The notes beneath the pieces are model-generated. The model had not been told where the DNA came from. It worked only from the letters and a program-made list of their open reading frames with translations, and ran no database searches. From Enterovibrio nigricans DSM 22720 (GTDB taxonomy: Bacteria > Pseudomonadota > Gammaproteobacteria > Enterobacterales > Vibrionaceae), in contig NZ_FUXU01000024.1 of NCBI RefSeq assembly GCF_900167155.1, forward strand, positions 1-58,515: a stretch of DNA of 58,515 bases, read 5' to 3'. A program made the translations under genes and the position numbers. Below are positions 30,546 to 40,403 of the stretch, piece by piece; within the stretch, counting starts at the first letter, position 1; each line of letters begins with the position of its first letter.

Positions 30546-31097
30546 ATGCCAAAAAAAATAATTAAAAAATACTTGCCGAAGCATGACGTCATTCGCAAGC
30601 ACAAAGCACTGGCAGTGTTTGGCAACTTGCTTTATGACCCGAACCTCTGGTGCCTGAACCGCCGTTCGGCGTCGGGCGCGTTTGCAGTTGGCCTGTTCAT
30701 GGCTTTTGTGCCACTTCCAAGCCAAATGATCATGGCTGCCGGCTTGGCAATCATGTTTGGCGTTAACTTGCCACTGTCCGTAGCGCTGGTTTGGATTACC
30801 AACCCCATTACGATGCCAGTCATTTTCTACGGCGCGTATAAGCTGGGTGCCTTTTTGATGAGGACGCCTGAACATCACTTCCATTTTGAGCTGACTTGGG
30901 AGTTCTTGTTCAATCAAATGAGCCAAATTGGCCCTCCGTTCCTGTTAGGCTGTTTCGTTTGTAGTATCATTTTTTCTCTCATTGGTTACTTCGGTTGTCG
31001 CGGTGTCTGGCGATATTCCGTCGTAAGAAGCTGGCAAAAACGCCGTCTTCGCTTACCGAAAATCAAAGTATTGAAGAAGAAAAAATCCGAAGATTAA
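30546..31097 (+). CDS. DUF2062 membrane protein
   Basis: A 183-residue inner-membrane protein of the DUF2062 family. The N terminus is basic (PKKIIKKYLPKHDVIRKHK). The conserved block SASGAFAVGLFMAFVPLPSQM leads into hydrophobic segments with WITNPITMPVIFYGAYKLG, and a last transmembrane helix precedes a basic tail. The family occurs beside comEC in many Vibrionaceae. Its function is not established. It is divergent from comEC and ends at a strong palindromic terminator. The Shine-Dalgarno is weak. Confidence 0.88.
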   Translation: MPKKIIKKYLPKHDVIRKHKALAVFGNLLYDPNLWCLNRRSASGAFAVGLFMAFVPLPSQMIMAAGLAIMFGVNLPLSVALVWITNPITMPVIFYGAYKLGAFLMRTPEHHFHFELTWEFLFNQMSQIGPPFLLGCFVCSIIFSLIGYFGCRGVWRYSVVRSWQKRRLRLPKIKVLKKKKSED

Positions 31098-31129
31098 AAA
31101 AATACCCCGCAATTGCGGGGTATTTTTTT
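31096..31129. terminator. Palindromic bidirectional terminator after the DUF2062 gene
   Basis: A perfect 34-nt palindrome: A-rich flank, ATACCCCGCAA paired with TTGCGGGGTAT, and a T7 tract. It also lies downstream of lolE on the other strand, about 100 nt away. Confidence 0.92.
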
Positions 31130-31226
31130 ATTTCTTGGTAGGTTGCGAGGAAAGTGACAGCCTAGTTATCTCGAATGTAATTCACCGATTTATCACCGGT
31201 ATACTGCATCACTCTCTGGTGCTCAA

Positions 31227-32471
31227 TCACTTCGCACTTAATACCGTCGCAGGTTGAAGTTTGCACGCGCGCTGAGACGGATACCAGGTTGCCAGCAAGC
31301 TCAATAGAACGGCGGTAACCGACACCATCAGTACGTCAGACAGATGTAGGGCGGTAGGCAAAAAATCAACAAAGTAAATATCACCTGAGAGAAAATGGTG
31401 CCCCGTCATTTTTTCAATAGCGCGAACAATTTCCGTCAGATTCAAAGACACCAAAGCCCCCGCGACCGACCCAATAACACTGCCCAGTAAACCGGAAAGC
31501 AAACCATGCCAAATGAAAATCGCACGTATCAAACCGTCTTTCGCACCCATTGTCCGCAATACCGCAATATCACCGGCTCGGTCTTTTACCGCCATCATCA
31601 ACGTAGAAACAATATTGAACGTGGCAACGCCGATAACCAGTACCATAACGATATATATGATGGCGCGAACCATTTGAATATCGCGATAGAGAAAACCGTA
31701 TTCCTGCGTCCAGTTGTTTAGGTACACATATTCTTTAAGCGTGTACCCCACTTCGCGCACCACCGCTCTGGCATTCAAGGGATCGTTCAACTTCAATGCC
31801 ACACCTGACACCGCATCCCCCATTTTTTGGTATGCCTGCGCATCGGCGAGAGGTACCAGTGCCAACCCATGATCAACTTGTCCTGCCAGGCTCAAAATAC
31901 CCGTCACCTGAAGACGAATACGCTGTGGCGCACGCAATTTTAATTCAGGATCTGGAGAAGGCACCATCACGGTTAACCAGTCCCCAACTTTTACGCCAAG
32001 TGAATCCGCAATACCTTTGCCTAAAACGACCGCACTCTTGCCCGGTTCCAGCGATTTCCAACCATCACCAAGCACGTAATCACTGATGCTACTGACCCTT
32101 TTTTCCGCGTCAGGATCAATGCCACGAATTTGTACCGGTTTTAGGTTTGCCCCTTTTTCCAATAACCCCGTAAAAGTGACGTAAGGCGCACCCGCAACAA
32201 CATTGGGATTAAGCTCAGCCGTCTCTTTCATTTGACGCCAAGTTTTAATCGGTGCTTCCACCCCTTCTAACTGAGCATGAGGAATAACAGAAAGCACGCG
32301 ATTTTGAAGCTCTCGCTCAAAACCGTTCATCGCCGATAAGCCGATGATAATAACCATCACGCCAACCGAAATACCCATCATGGAGGACATCGAAATAAAG
32401 GATATCAGCTTATTTCTGTGTTTCGCTTTACTGAATCGTCGCCCTATAAATAGCGATAGCGATGACATCAT
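31227..32471 (-). CDS. lolE: Lipoprotein-releasing system permease LolE
   Basis: A 414-residue inner-membrane subunit of LolCDE, which extracts outer-membrane lipoproteins and hands them to LolA. The layout is TM1 (about residues 25-50, ending in [19 protein letters not shown]), a large periplasmic domain, and three C-terminal helices in the MacB/FtsX fold. The stretch [24 protein letters not shown] and [20 protein letters not shown] identify it as LolE rather than LolC. The length equals that of E. coli LolE (414). Its start overlaps the lolD stop by 4 nt. Confidence 0.96.
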   Translation of the reverse strand: MMSSLSLFIGRRFSKAKHRNKLISFISMSSMMGISVGVMVIIIGLSAMNGFERELQNRVLSVIPHAQLEGVEAPIKTWRQMKETAELNPNVVAGAPYVTFTGLLEKGANLKPVQIRGIDPDAEKRVSSISDYVLGDGWKSLEPGKSAVVLGKGIADSLGVKVGDWLTVMVPSPDPELKLRAPQRIRLQVTGILSLAGQVDHGLALVPLADAQAYQKMGDAVSGVALKLNDPLNARAVVREVGYTLKEYVYLNNWTQEYGFLYRDIQMVRAIIYIVMVLVIGVATFNIVSTLMMAVKDRAGDIAVLRTMGAKDGLIRAIFIWHGLLSGLLGSVIGSVAGALVSLNLTEIVRAIEKMTGHHFLSGDIYFVDFLPTALHLSDVLMVSVTAVLLSLLATWYPSQRACKLQPATVLSAK

Positions 32472-33172
32472 GATGGCATCGCCTCTTGGGTTTCACTCCC
32501 CACAAACTGGCCATCCAGCATGGAAAGCTGGCGATCCATCTTTGAAGCAAGCTCTTTGTCGTGCGTCACAACCAGAAAAGCGGTATTGAATTCTCGGTTC
32601 AACGTTCGCATCAAATCGTAAATATCCAACGCGGTTTTGTGGTCAAGATTGCCGGTAGGCTCATCCGCAAGTACCAAAGCGGGTCGATTAACGACGGCAC
32701 GAGCAATGGCCACACGCTGCCTCTCACCACCTGAAAGTTCAGAAGGTCGATGCTCCGCACGGTGTCCCATCCCAACCGCCTCAAGCATCTTGAGTGCTCG
32801 CGCTTTTGCCTCTGCGGGTTTTTCTCCGCCAATTAACAATGGCATTGCCACGTTTTCCACCGCGGTAAAATCTGCAAGCAAATGGTGGAACTGATAAATA
32901 AAACCAATCTGTTGATTGCGCAGTGTCGCCTGCTCAGACGCGCGCATCTTGACCACGTCTTTTCCTTCGAAAAATACCTCACCGTCAGTCAACGTATCTA
33001 ATGCACCGAGGATATGAAGTAGCGTGCTCTTACCCGAGCCAGACGCACCAACAATAGCCACTAATTCTCCCGACGCGATTGAAAAGGATACCCCTCTAAG
33101 TACGTCAGTCGTCAGTTCGCCCTCTTGGTATGTCTTTTTAACATGTGAACAAGATAGCAATGCATTATTCAT
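32468..33172 (-). CDS. lolD: Lipoprotein-releasing system ATPase LolD
   Basis: A 234-residue ABC ATPase that powers LolCE. Walker A is GASGSGKST, signature [14 protein letters not shown], Walker [13 protein letters not shown], and the switch His lies in VVTHDKEL. The FIYQFHHLL segment is the LolD-specific region that contacts the permeases. The gene overlaps lolC by 8 nt and lolE by 4 nt, so the three subunits are translated in a coupled manner. Confidence 0.97.
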   Translation of the reverse strand: MNNALLSCSHVKKTYQEGELTTDVLRGVSFSIASGELVAIVGASGSGKSTLLHILGALDTLTDGEVFFEGKDVVKMRASEQATLRNQQIGFIYQFHHLLADFTAVENVAMPLLIGGEKPAEAKARALKMLEAVGMGHRAEHRPSELSGGERQRVAIARAVVNRPALVLADEPTGNLDHKTALDIYDLMRTLNREFNTAFLVVTHDKELASKMDRQLSMLDGQFVGSETQEAMPS

Positions 33173-34361
33173 AACGAAGGGCCTCTGCAGGGCGAACAGT
33201 TACCGCCTTTAACGATGGGAAAAGCGTGGCAAGAAGACTCAGTACAACCGCGCCGACAACCACAGTAACAACTTGATCAAGACCGAGTGACACGGGCAGC
33301 GAAAGCCCCCCACCCAGTAAACTTATATTAAATAACCGCATAATCTCATTGATGTTAAGTGCCAACAGACTACCTGCAACACCTCCCAGCAGCGCACCAA
33401 TAATACCGCTGCTTGCACCTTGAACAACGAACACCATCACAATGCTGCTGTGCGTCATTCCCTGCGTTTTTAGGATGGCGACCTCAGATTGCTTCTCCAT
33501 TACAACCATGATGAGCGCAGAAATAATATTGAATGCCGCAACCAAAATGATCAGCCCCAACATCAAACCCATCATGTTTTTTTCCATTTTCACTGCTTGG
33601 AAAAGCTCGCCACGCAATGCCCGCCAGTCCGACCATTCATACCCCATGGATTCGGCCATTTTTTCAAGCTTTGGCACGTCGAAAGGTTCATCGACGAACA
33701 GACGTAAATCGGCGGGTTGCGATCGCGGTAACCGCATCAAACGGGACACATCATTGAGGTTGGCGTAGAGCAATTGTCCGTCTACGTCTGTTGCGGTGTC
33801 ATAAATTCCAGCAACCGTAAAGTTTCGTTGGGAGGGAATACGGCCAATCGGCGTATACTGGCTGGCACTGGTGATCATCACTCGGACTTTATCACCCACA
33901 GACACATCCAAATCTCTCGCTGTTTTTCTACCAATGATCAGTTTATAGCTGCCCGGTGTCAGTTGACTGATTGCACCTCTCACCATGTACTGCTTAATAG
34001 GTTCATGGCTATCAGGGCTAATACCTAAAAGTTTACCCGCACCAATGGCCACAGGACTTTGCACAATCGCATCTGTACTTACTAGGGGCGCAGTTGCTTC
34101 AACCCCGTCCAAGTGACCCAAGGTGTTAACATCGGGGGAATGAGTCGCAGAGCCAGAAACAATCGCTTGAGGTATTACACCGAGAATGCGGTGTTTAAGC
34201 TGACCTTCAAAACCGTTCATCACAGACAAAACAGTAATCAGTGACATGACACCAATCGTAATGCCTGCGGTAGACATGTAGGACACAAATCGGCCGAACT
34301 TGTCGCCAGAGCGCCCTTTTAAATAGCGCAATCCAATAAACACCGGTAAAGGGTGAAACAT
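33165..34361 (-). CDS. lolC: Lipoprotein-releasing system permease LolC
   Basis: A 398-residue partner permease of LolE. The N terminus [33 protein letters not shown] matches LolC (E. coli 399 residues); in the middle is the periplasmic domain that recruits LolA, followed by three transmembrane helices and [17 protein letters not shown] at the end. Only ATG 34361 gives the family N terminus; an in-frame TTG 15 nt upstream lacks support. It is the first gene of lolCDE, divergent from the PilZ-type gene across 320 nt. Confidence 0.96.
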   Translation of the reverse strand: MFHPLPVFIGLRYLKGRSGDKFGRFVSYMSTAGITIGVMSLITVLSVMNGFEGQLKHRILGVIPQAIVSGSATHSPDVNTLGHLDGVEATAPLVSTDAIVQSPVAIGAGKLLGISPDSHEPIKQYMVRGAISQLTPGSYKLIIGRKTARDLDVSVGDKVRVMITSASQYTPIGRIPSQRNFTVAGIYDTATDVDGQLLYANLNDVSRLMRLPRSQPADLRLFVDEPFDVPKLEKMAESMGYEWSDWRALRGELFQAVKMEKNMMGLMLGLIILVAAFNIISALIMVVMEKQSEVAILKTQGMTHSSIVMVFVVQGASSGIIGALLGGVAGSLLALNINEIMRLFNISLLGGGLSLPVSLGLDQVVTVVVGAVVLSLLATLFPSLKAVTVRPAEALRYE

Positions 34362-34681
34362 AAATGTGGTTCTCAAAAACTCGTTAGGCTGCGTAAAAAG
34401 GTCAAATCCATGCCACAGCGTGGGTTGCAGTCAGAATACCTTTAAGGTCAGATGATTGCCACGAAAGGCCTCTTTTTCTCCCTGTCTTAGGTGGCTTTTA
34501 CTTAGATTTGTTCCTTTTCTTTTCAATTTCTTGCGCGATCGGTGAAGTTTTATCCTTCTTCGTCCTGTTTACCAAGCAAGACCAATAGCACATTGTCAGA
34601 CCGTATAGCATGCCCAGACGAAAGTGAGGTTGAGGAATCGTTAGTAGTGCGTGATAATCAACAGATTACAAAGCTATAGGC
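34362..34681. other. Divergent promoter region between lolC and the PilZ-type gene
   Basis: A 320-nt interval that must hold promoters for lolCDE and for the PilZ-mfd-csiV run. I see T-rich stretches and no ORF, repeat or operator that I can name. Confidence 0.5.
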
Positions 34682-35254
34682 ATGAGAATGACTCAGGACG
34701 AATATTTTTCCGTACATGCGCACATAAAAATCAACGTTGAAGTGCTGAACAATGGCGAGCATGTACCTTCTGACGTTGAGTTTGGGCGTGAAATTCCCAT
34801 AGCGTTTCGTATAGCAAGTCAATGCGGTGATTTGGATAACTCAGTTGAAAAAGAGATCCAAGCCATCAGCCACGAAGACGGCCATGCATTGATGAAGTTT
34901 CTCCAAGCTCAAAACGAGAAAATCAACCTATTGCTTGGCTTTATGCTTTCCCAGTTAGACGATCCTAACCTTCGCTATCAAACGGAAACGTTTGGCGCCA
35001 GCAGCCTCACCTTCATTGCAAAACAGGCTTTTGAAAAGGGTCAGCATGTTCGCCTAAAGCTCTTTCTTGAGAACCCGCCCTCAGCAATTTACTGCTACGG
35101 TAGCGTATACGGCTGTAAAGAGAAGAATGGGAAGTATGCAGTCGGCGTAAAATATACTCGCTTGCAAGAAGAAGACCGAGATGTACTTATACGTGCAGCG
35201 TTGCACCAACAGCAAAAACTATTGCGCCAACGCGCACTGGAAAGAAATAACTAA
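34682..35254 (+). CDS. PilZ-like protein, PlzB-type by position
   Basis: A 190-residue cytoplasmic protein. Between lolC and mfd, Vibrio cholerae carries plzB (VC1885), a PilZ-domain protein, and the fold pattern here is compatible: a helical N-terminal half and a beta-rich C-terminal part with AIYCYGSVYGCKEKNGKYAVGVKYTRL. The RxxxR and (D/N)xSxxG motifs that bind c-di-GMP in canonical PilZ domains are not visible, so ligand binding is doubtful. Two ATG codons (34682 and 34688) are possible. mfd starts 11 nt after its stop. The identification rests mainly on synteny. Confidence 0.6.
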   Translation: MRMTQDEYFSVHAHIKINVEVLNNGEHVPSDVEFGREIPIAFRIASQCGDLDNSVEKEIQAISHEDGHALMKFLQAQNEKINLLLGFMLSQLDDPNLRYQTETFGASSLTFIAKQAFEKGQHVRLKLFLENPPSAIYCYGSVYGCKEKNGKYAVGVKYTRLQEEDRDVLIRAALHQQQKLLRQRALERNN

Positions 35255-35265
35255 GCCTCAATGAA

Positions 35266-38200
35266 ATGACAGACAACCTTCTTTTTAATTTGCCCGCTCC
35301 CGAAAAGGCGGGCGACACACGCATCGTAGCCAACCTTCTTGGCGCATCGCTGTCCCTCACTATAGCCAGCCTTGCCAATCAACAACAACGCTTCATATTG
35401 TTGGTCGTTCCAGATAACCAGACTGCGCTAAAACTTAAACCCGAAATTCAGCAGTTTACTCAACGTGAATGTCATGTGTTCCCTGATTGGGAAACCTTAC
35501 CCTATGACAACTTTTCACCGCATCAGGACATAATCTCCAATCGTATCGCACGCCTATATCAACTCCCTCAGCAGAAATCAGGGGTGTTGATTGTGCCTGC
35601 GAGCACCTTGATGCAACGCGTCATGCCACGCTCATTCTTACTTCAACACGCACTAATCGTGAAAAAGGGTGACAGGCTGTCTTTGGAAAAATTACGCCAT
35701 CAACTTGAAGTATCCGGCTATCGGCACGTAGATCAAGTGATCGAACACGGCGAGTACGCAAGTCGAGGCTCCATTCTCGACTTGTTCCCGATGGGTTCAA
35801 ACCAACCCTATCGCATTGATTTCTTCGATGATGAGATCGATACCATTCGTGAGTTTGACCCAGAAAACCAACGCTCGGTCCAAGAACTGGATCAAATTAA
35901 CTTGTTACCCGCACATGAATTTCCAACGGATGACGACGCTGTAGAAGCGTTCCGTGGAAGATGGCGCGAGAAATTTGAAGCCCGACGCGAACCCGAATCG
36001 ATTTACCAGCAAGTATCCAAAAAAACGTGGCCTTCGGGTATCGAGTACTGGCAACCCCTGTTCTTTACCGAAACAGAAACCCTGTTCGATTACCTGCCCG
36101 ACAACACGTTATTAGTTGTCAAAGGCGATATCGAAGCAGCAGCAAATCAATTTCTGGCCGATGCTGATTATCGTTATGACCAACGTCGCGTTGACCCGCT
36201 CCGCCCTCTTTTGCCACCCGCTGAGCTTTGGCAGAACATCGATGAGTTGTTTGGACGATTCAAAGCGTACCCGCGTGTTAAATTGTCTTTCCAACCGAGC
36301 GATGAAAAAGCAGGACGCCAAAACGCACCCGTTTCGTTGTTACCAGAACTGACCATCAACCAACAGCTCAAAGAGCCGCTCGGGGCGTTGCGTCAGTTTG
36401 TGGAAGGATTCAAAGGTAACGTCGTCTTCTCCGTTGAAACAGAAGGTCGGCGTGAAGCGATGCTCGACTTGTTGGCACGGATTAAGATCCGTCCAATGGT
36501 ATGCGACACCTTAGACGAAGCATTAAATGCCCCAATGTCTCATACCTTAATCGTGGGCCCCGCTGAAGTCGGTTTTATTTGTACGTCACCACACTTTGCA
36601 TTGGTTTGTGAATCCAACCTCTTAGGTGAGCGAGTCGTACAACAGCGTCGTAGAGACAACAAAAAAGCCACGTCAAACAGCGATACGCTGATTCGAAACT
36701 TGGCAGAGCTGCAAACAGGGCAACCCGTTGTGCATTTGGAGCATGGTGTTGGTCGCTATTTAGGCTTACAGACCTTAGAAGCAGGCGGGATTGAAACGGA
36801 ATATGTAACGCTGGAGTACCAACAAGGCGCAAAACTTTATGTTCCGGTTGCTTCTCTGCATCTCATCAGCCGTTATAGCGGCGGCGCAGAAGAATCCGCA
36901 CCACTGCATCGCCTAGGCGGAGAAGTCTGGGAAAAAGCACGCAAGAAAGCGGCTGAAAAAGTCCGTGACGTGGCGGCAGAGCTTCTCGATGTCTATGCCA
37001 AGCGTGCCACGAAACCAGGATTTGCGTTCAAACACGATAAAGAAGCCTATCAGGACTTCTGTGCCGGATTCCCGTTCGAAGAAACACCCGACCAAACACA
37101 GAGCATCAACGCAGTGCTGTCCGATATGTGCCAACCTATCGCGATGGATCGACTTGTCTGTGGTGACGTGGGCTTTGGTAAAACGGAAGTGGCGATGCGC
37201 GCGACTTTCCTTGCTGCAAACAACAGCAAACAGGTCGCTGTACTCGTACCCACAACCTTGCTGGCCCAACAGCACTTTGAAAACTTCCGTGATCGTTTTG
37301 CCAACCAGCCGGTACGTGTAGAAGTCCTCTCGCGCTTTAAATCAGCCAAAGAGCAGAAACAAATTCTCGCTGATTGTGCGGAAGGTAAAGTCGACATTCT
37401 GATTGGTACGCACAAGCTGCTACAAAGCGATGTTAAATTCAGCGATCTTGGCCTACTCATTGTCGACGAAGAACACCGATTTGGCGTTCGCCAAAAAGAA
37501 AAAGTCAAATCCATGCGTGCTGATGTCGATATTCTTACGCTCACTGCAACACCTATTCCGCGAACGTTGAATATGGCCATGAGTGGCATGCGTGACTTGT
37601 CGATTATTGCCACGCCGCCTTCTCGTCGATTAGCAATTAAAACCTTTGTACGAGAGCGCGAAAAGAACCTTATCCGTGAAGCGATGCTGCGTGAAATTAT
37701 GCGCGGCGGGCAAGTTTATTTCCTTCACAACGACATCGATAGCATTGAAAAAACCGCCGACGAACTTGCAGAATTAGTACCTGAGGCACGTGTTACCGTC
37801 GCTCACGGTCAGATGCGCGAACGTGAACTAGAACGCATCATGTCCGATTTCTACCACCAGCGCTTCAATGTGTTGGTGTGTACGACAATCATTGAAACTG
37901 GCATCGATGTCCCTACCGCCAATACCATTATCATGGACCGAGCCGATCACTTGGGCCTTGCGCAGTTGCATCAGCTTCGTGGACGTGTAGGACGTTCTCA
38001 CCACCAAGCCTACGCCTATCTGCTGACACCACATCCGAAGCGCATGACCAAAGACGCCATTAAGCGCCTTGAAGCGATTGCGTCGTTAGAAGATTTAGGA
38101 GCTGGTTTCACCTTGGCTACCCATGACCTTGAGATTCGAGGCGCTGGTGAGTTACTGGGTGAAGATCAAAGCGGTCAAATTCAATCTGTCGGTTTCACGC

Positions 38201-38730
38201 TCTACATGGAGATGTTGGAGCAGGCTGTAGAAGCGCTGAAGGAAGGCAGAGAGCCTTCACTAGAAGACATGCTCAATCAACAAACTGATGTGGAATTACG
38301 CTTACCAGCCCTACTGCCAGATAGCTATATTCCAGACATCAATACGCGCCTGTCTCTTTACAAACGTGTGGCCGGATGCAAAACACAAGACGATATTGAA
38401 GAGTTACGCGTTGAGTTAATCGATCGATTTGGTTTACTGCCAGATGCCGCATCGAATTTGCTCAAAGTGCAACAAATCAAGCTCGATGCCGCGAAATTAG
38501 GCGTGAGAAAGATCGATGCGCATGATCGAGGCGGTGTAATCGAATTTAATCAAAATGCCCAAATTGATCCCGGCTTCTTGGTGGGTCTGTTACAATCCCA
38601 CCCAAGTCGATACCGTTTTGAAGGCCCAACCAAACTAAAAATTGTCGAATCTCTTACGGATCGTCGAGACAGAGTGGCCTTTATCGAAACGTTATTAAGT
38701 GACTTTGCTAATAATTCATTGGTTGCCTAA
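35266..38730 (+). CDS. mfd: Transcription-repair coupling factor Mfd
   Basis: A 1154-residue DNA translocase that removes stalled RNA polymerase from lesions and recruits UvrA. A degenerate UvrB-like region at the N terminus is followed by the RNA polymerase interaction domain (about residues 480-550, GQPVVHLEHGVGRYLGLQ). The RecG-like motor comes next, with Walker A GDVGFGKTE at about 633-641, the DEEH box (VDEEHRFGVRQKEK) near 733, and motif VI LHQLRGRVGRSHH. The C-terminal TRCF domain follows. Length matches E. coli Mfd (1148). It is preceded by the PilZ-type gene and followed by csiV after 35 nt. Confidence 0.98.
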   Translation: MTDNLLFNLPAPEKAGDTRIVANLLGASLSLTIASLANQQQRFILLVVPDNQTALKLKPEIQQFTQRECHVFPDWETLPYDNFSPHQDIISNRIARLYQLPQQKSGVLIVPASTLMQRVMPRSFLLQHALIVKKGDRLSLEKLRHQLEVSGYRHVDQVIEHGEYASRGSILDLFPMGSNQPYRIDFFDDEIDTIREFDPENQRSVQELDQINLLPAHEFPTDDDAVEAFRGRWREKFEARREPESIYQQVSKKTWPSGIEYWQPLFFTETETLFDYLPDNTLLVVKGDIEAAANQFLADADYRYDQRRVDPLRPLLPPAELWQNIDELFGRFKAYPRVKLSFQPSDEKAGRQNAPVSLLPELTINQQLKEPLGALRQFVEGFKGNVVFSVETEGRREAMLDLLARIKIRPMVCDTLDEALNAPMSHTLIVGPAEVGFICTSPHFALVCESNLLGERVVQQRRRDNKKATSNSDTLIRNLAELQTGQPVVHLEHGVGRYLGLQTLEAGGIETEYVTLEYQQGAKLYVPVASLHLISRYSGGAEESAPLHRLGGEVWEKARKKAAEKVRDVAAELLDVYAKRATKPGFAFKHDKEAYQDFCAGFPFEETPDQTQSINAVLSDMCQPIAMDRLVCGDVGFGKTEVAMRATFLAANNSKQVAVLVPTTLLAQQHFENFRDRFANQPVRVEVLSRFKSAKEQKQILADCAEGKVDILIGTHKLLQSDVKFSDLGLLIVDEEHRFGVRQKEKVKSMRADVDILTLTATPIPRTLNMAMSGMRDLSIIATPPSRRLAIKTFVREREKNLIREAMLREIMRGGQVYFLHNDIDSIEKTADELAELVPEARVTVAHGQMRERELERIMSDFYHQRFNVLVCTTIIETGIDVPTANTIIMDRADHLGLAQLHQLRGRVGRSHHQAYAYLLTPHPKRMTKDAIKRLEAIASLEDLGAGFTLATHDLEIRGAGELLGEDQSGQIQSVGFTLYMEMLEQAVEALKEGREPSLEDMLNQQTDVELRLPALLPDSYIPDINTRLSLYKRVAGCKTQDDIEELRVELIDRFGLLPDAASNLLKVQQIKLDAAKLGVRKIDAHDRGGVIEFNQNAQIDPGFLVGLLQSHPSRYRFEGPTKLKIVESLTDRRDRVAFIETLLSDFANNSLVA

Positions 38731-38765
38731 TCACGTCGCAACCAAGCTTTAAATGGAGTAATGCT

Positions 38766-39689
38766 TTGAAAAAGCTGATTTTCCTGTTGCTGTGTACTCT
38801 TAGTTTACCAACCAAAGCTGAGCGTTGGTTTGATGTTGAAGTGATTGTATTTAAACGCAATCAAGACCCAACATCGGTACAAGAGAAATGGCCAGAAACT
38901 CAACCCAATATCAATGTGTCTAATGCAGTGTCAGTGTTTGACTCAGTGTCTCTACAAAAACAAGGCTTACAATTGCTTCCACAAAGTGATTGGAAACTGA
39001 ACGCTGAATATCAAAAGCTTGCAAACCATGCGGGTTTCAAGCCATTGGTTCACGTTGCGTGGAGACAAAATGACGGCGGTCGTGGTGTCATGCCAAAACT
39101 GCGTTTTACGGCGGGCCAAGACTACGGTAAAGACTATTACCTCGATGGTACCCCGAAGAACGCGCCGTCTGTTGCTACCACGCCAGATTTTGGTAACGCA
39201 AATGTGTCAGGTGATGCGGCTGCCGTTTCAACAGATTTCAATGCAGGTTCGAATGCAAATACGGCCACTGCCCCCATTGTGGCACCAGAACCTGTCAAAG
39301 AAAGTGGCCCAATGTACGAGCTGGATGGCTTCATTCGTGTCTATGTTCAGCACTATCTGTTTATCGAAACAGATTTAGTACTTCGTGAACCTGGCGAACG
39401 TAAAGTGCTGAAAGACGTGAACGCCGTTCCTGTGCCACTCGACAACCAAGCCGACACAGAAACCGATAGTCTCATGAGTGACAACACACAAGTTACTGCC
39501 ACAGACGAAGGCACGACTGTCACTGGCTTGCAGAAGCTTGAACGCGAATATGAGATTGAAAAGTACTTAGAACCTTACGCTTTCAAACAGAAACGTCGTA
39601 TGCGCAGTGGCGAAGTCCACTATCTTGATCACCCGCTGATGGGATTGATAATTCAAGTTACCCGCGTCGAAAAAGACGAAAAAGCCTAA
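38766..39689 (+). CDS. csiV: Peptidoglycan-binding protein CsiV
   Basis: A 307-residue periplasmic protein of the CsiV family. In V. cholerae CsiV binds murein and is needed to survive D-methionine, acting through LpoA and PBP1a. A signal peptide covers residues 1-18 (cleaved before ERWFDVEVIVFKR, the diagnostic N-terminal block), and the C-terminal block has RRMRSGEVHYLDHPLMGLIIQ. The middle (about residues 125-180) is low-complexity and rich in Ala, Asn and Thr. The start is a TTG with GGAG 7 nt upstream; no in-frame ATG fits. A two-codon ORF (ATG CTT TGA) overlaps this start. It ends at a strong terminator. Confidence 0.9.
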   Translation: MKKLIFLLLCTLSLPTKAERWFDVEVIVFKRNQDPTSVQEKWPETQPNINVSNAVSVFDSVSLQKQGLQLLPQSDWKLNAEYQKLANHAGFKPLVHVAWRQNDGGRGVMPKLRFTAGQDYGKDYYLDGTPKNAPSVATTPDFGNANVSGDAAAVSTDFNAGSNANTATAPIVAPEPVKESGPMYELDGFIRVYVQHYLFIETDLVLREPGERKVLKDVNAVPVPLDNQADTETDSLMSDNTQVTATDEGTTVTGLQKLEREYEIEKYLEPYAFKQKRRMRSGEVHYLDHPLMGLIIQVTRVEKDEKA

Positions 39690-39691
39690 AC

Positions 39692-39717
39692 AAATCGCCC
39701 TCAACTGAGGGCGATTT
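39692..39717 (+). terminator. Terminator after csiV
   Basis: AAATCGCCCTCA and TGAGGGCGATTT form a 12-bp stem with a tiny loop, followed by further T residues. Confidence 0.9.
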
Positions 39718-39758
39718 TTCTTATTATTGTTTAATACCTAATTTCATTGTCCCCCTTT

Positions 39759-40313
39759 ATGCAGTCAAATATAGAATTTCAAACTGATCGCCTTTTACTT
39801 CGCGCGTTAAAACGTGTCGACATTGCCACACTCAGAGACGCAATAAGCCAATCTGCTGACACCATCGCCCCATGGCTCGACTGGTGCCACGAAGGCTTTG
39901 ATGATATGGATGCCGATGCTTGGATTAGTAGAAGCCACCAAGGCTGGTTGACGGGTAGCAGCTACGAATTAGCGGCGTTTGAATTGGAAAGCGGAGAGTT
40001 TGTAGGTTGCGTGTACATTTCCAGCATTGATACTGTCGCCAACATGGCGAATTTAGGCTATTGGACGGCAACGCAGTATCAAGGGCAGGGGTATGCTCTG
40101 GAAGCCGCTGAAATGGCAGCTACGCTTGCATTTAGTCACCTATTGTTAACCCGACTTGAGTTAGTGATGGATCCTGAGAATGCATCGAGTATTCGTATTG
40201 CAGAAAAGCTCCGTGCTACCTATGAGTGCCGTGCAAGAAACCGATATATGTATGATGGTGAAGCAAAAGAAGGATTAGTTTACAGCCTAATACCGGAAGA
40301 CATTTTCTCCTAG
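39759..40313 (+). CDS. GNAT acetyltransferase, RimJ/RimL type
   Basis: A 184-residue acetyltransferase of the RimJ/RimL/SpeG-like GNAT group. The N terminus has FQTDRLLLRALKRVDIATL, typical of that group. Motif A reads YWTATQYQGQGYALEAAEMA (acetyl-CoA loop), and DPENASSIRIAEKL follows. RimL-type enzymes modify ribosomal protein N termini, but many relatives act on antibiotics or small molecules, so the substrate remains open. Neither the ATG at 39759 nor the in-frame TTG at 39747 has a visible Shine-Dalgarno; the ATG is preferred. It is convergent with ndh. Confidence 0.85.
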   Translation: MQSNIEFQTDRLLLRALKRVDIATLRDAISQSADTIAPWLDWCHEGFDDMDADAWISRSHQGWLTGSSYELAAFELESGEFVGCVYISSIDTVANMANLGYWTATQYQGQGYALEAAEMAATLAFSHLLLTRLELVMDPENASSIRIAEKLRATYECRARNRYMYDGEAKEGLVYSLIPEDIFS

Positions 40314-40355
40314 CCTTCCCCATTATCTGCACATTGCACAATATCAGCCATAAAA

Positions 40356-40377
40356 AAAGCTGCCATCTGGCAGCTTT
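40356..40377 (-). terminator. Terminator of ndh
   Basis: On the minus strand AAAGCTGCCA and TGGCAGCTTT form a 10-bp stem, followed by a T-run (A7 on the plus strand). It may also stop the convergent GNAT transcript. Confidence 0.88.
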
Positions 40378-40403
40378 CTCTATTCATGTTGTTTCAGCGC
40401 ATT

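Noticed and set aside
31162-31260. Short minus-strand open frame running out of the 3' end of lolE (ending KSVNYIRDN)
   Set aside because: It looks somewhat protein-like but mostly overlaps lolE in another frame, and the part outside lolE is only about 20 codons without a good start.
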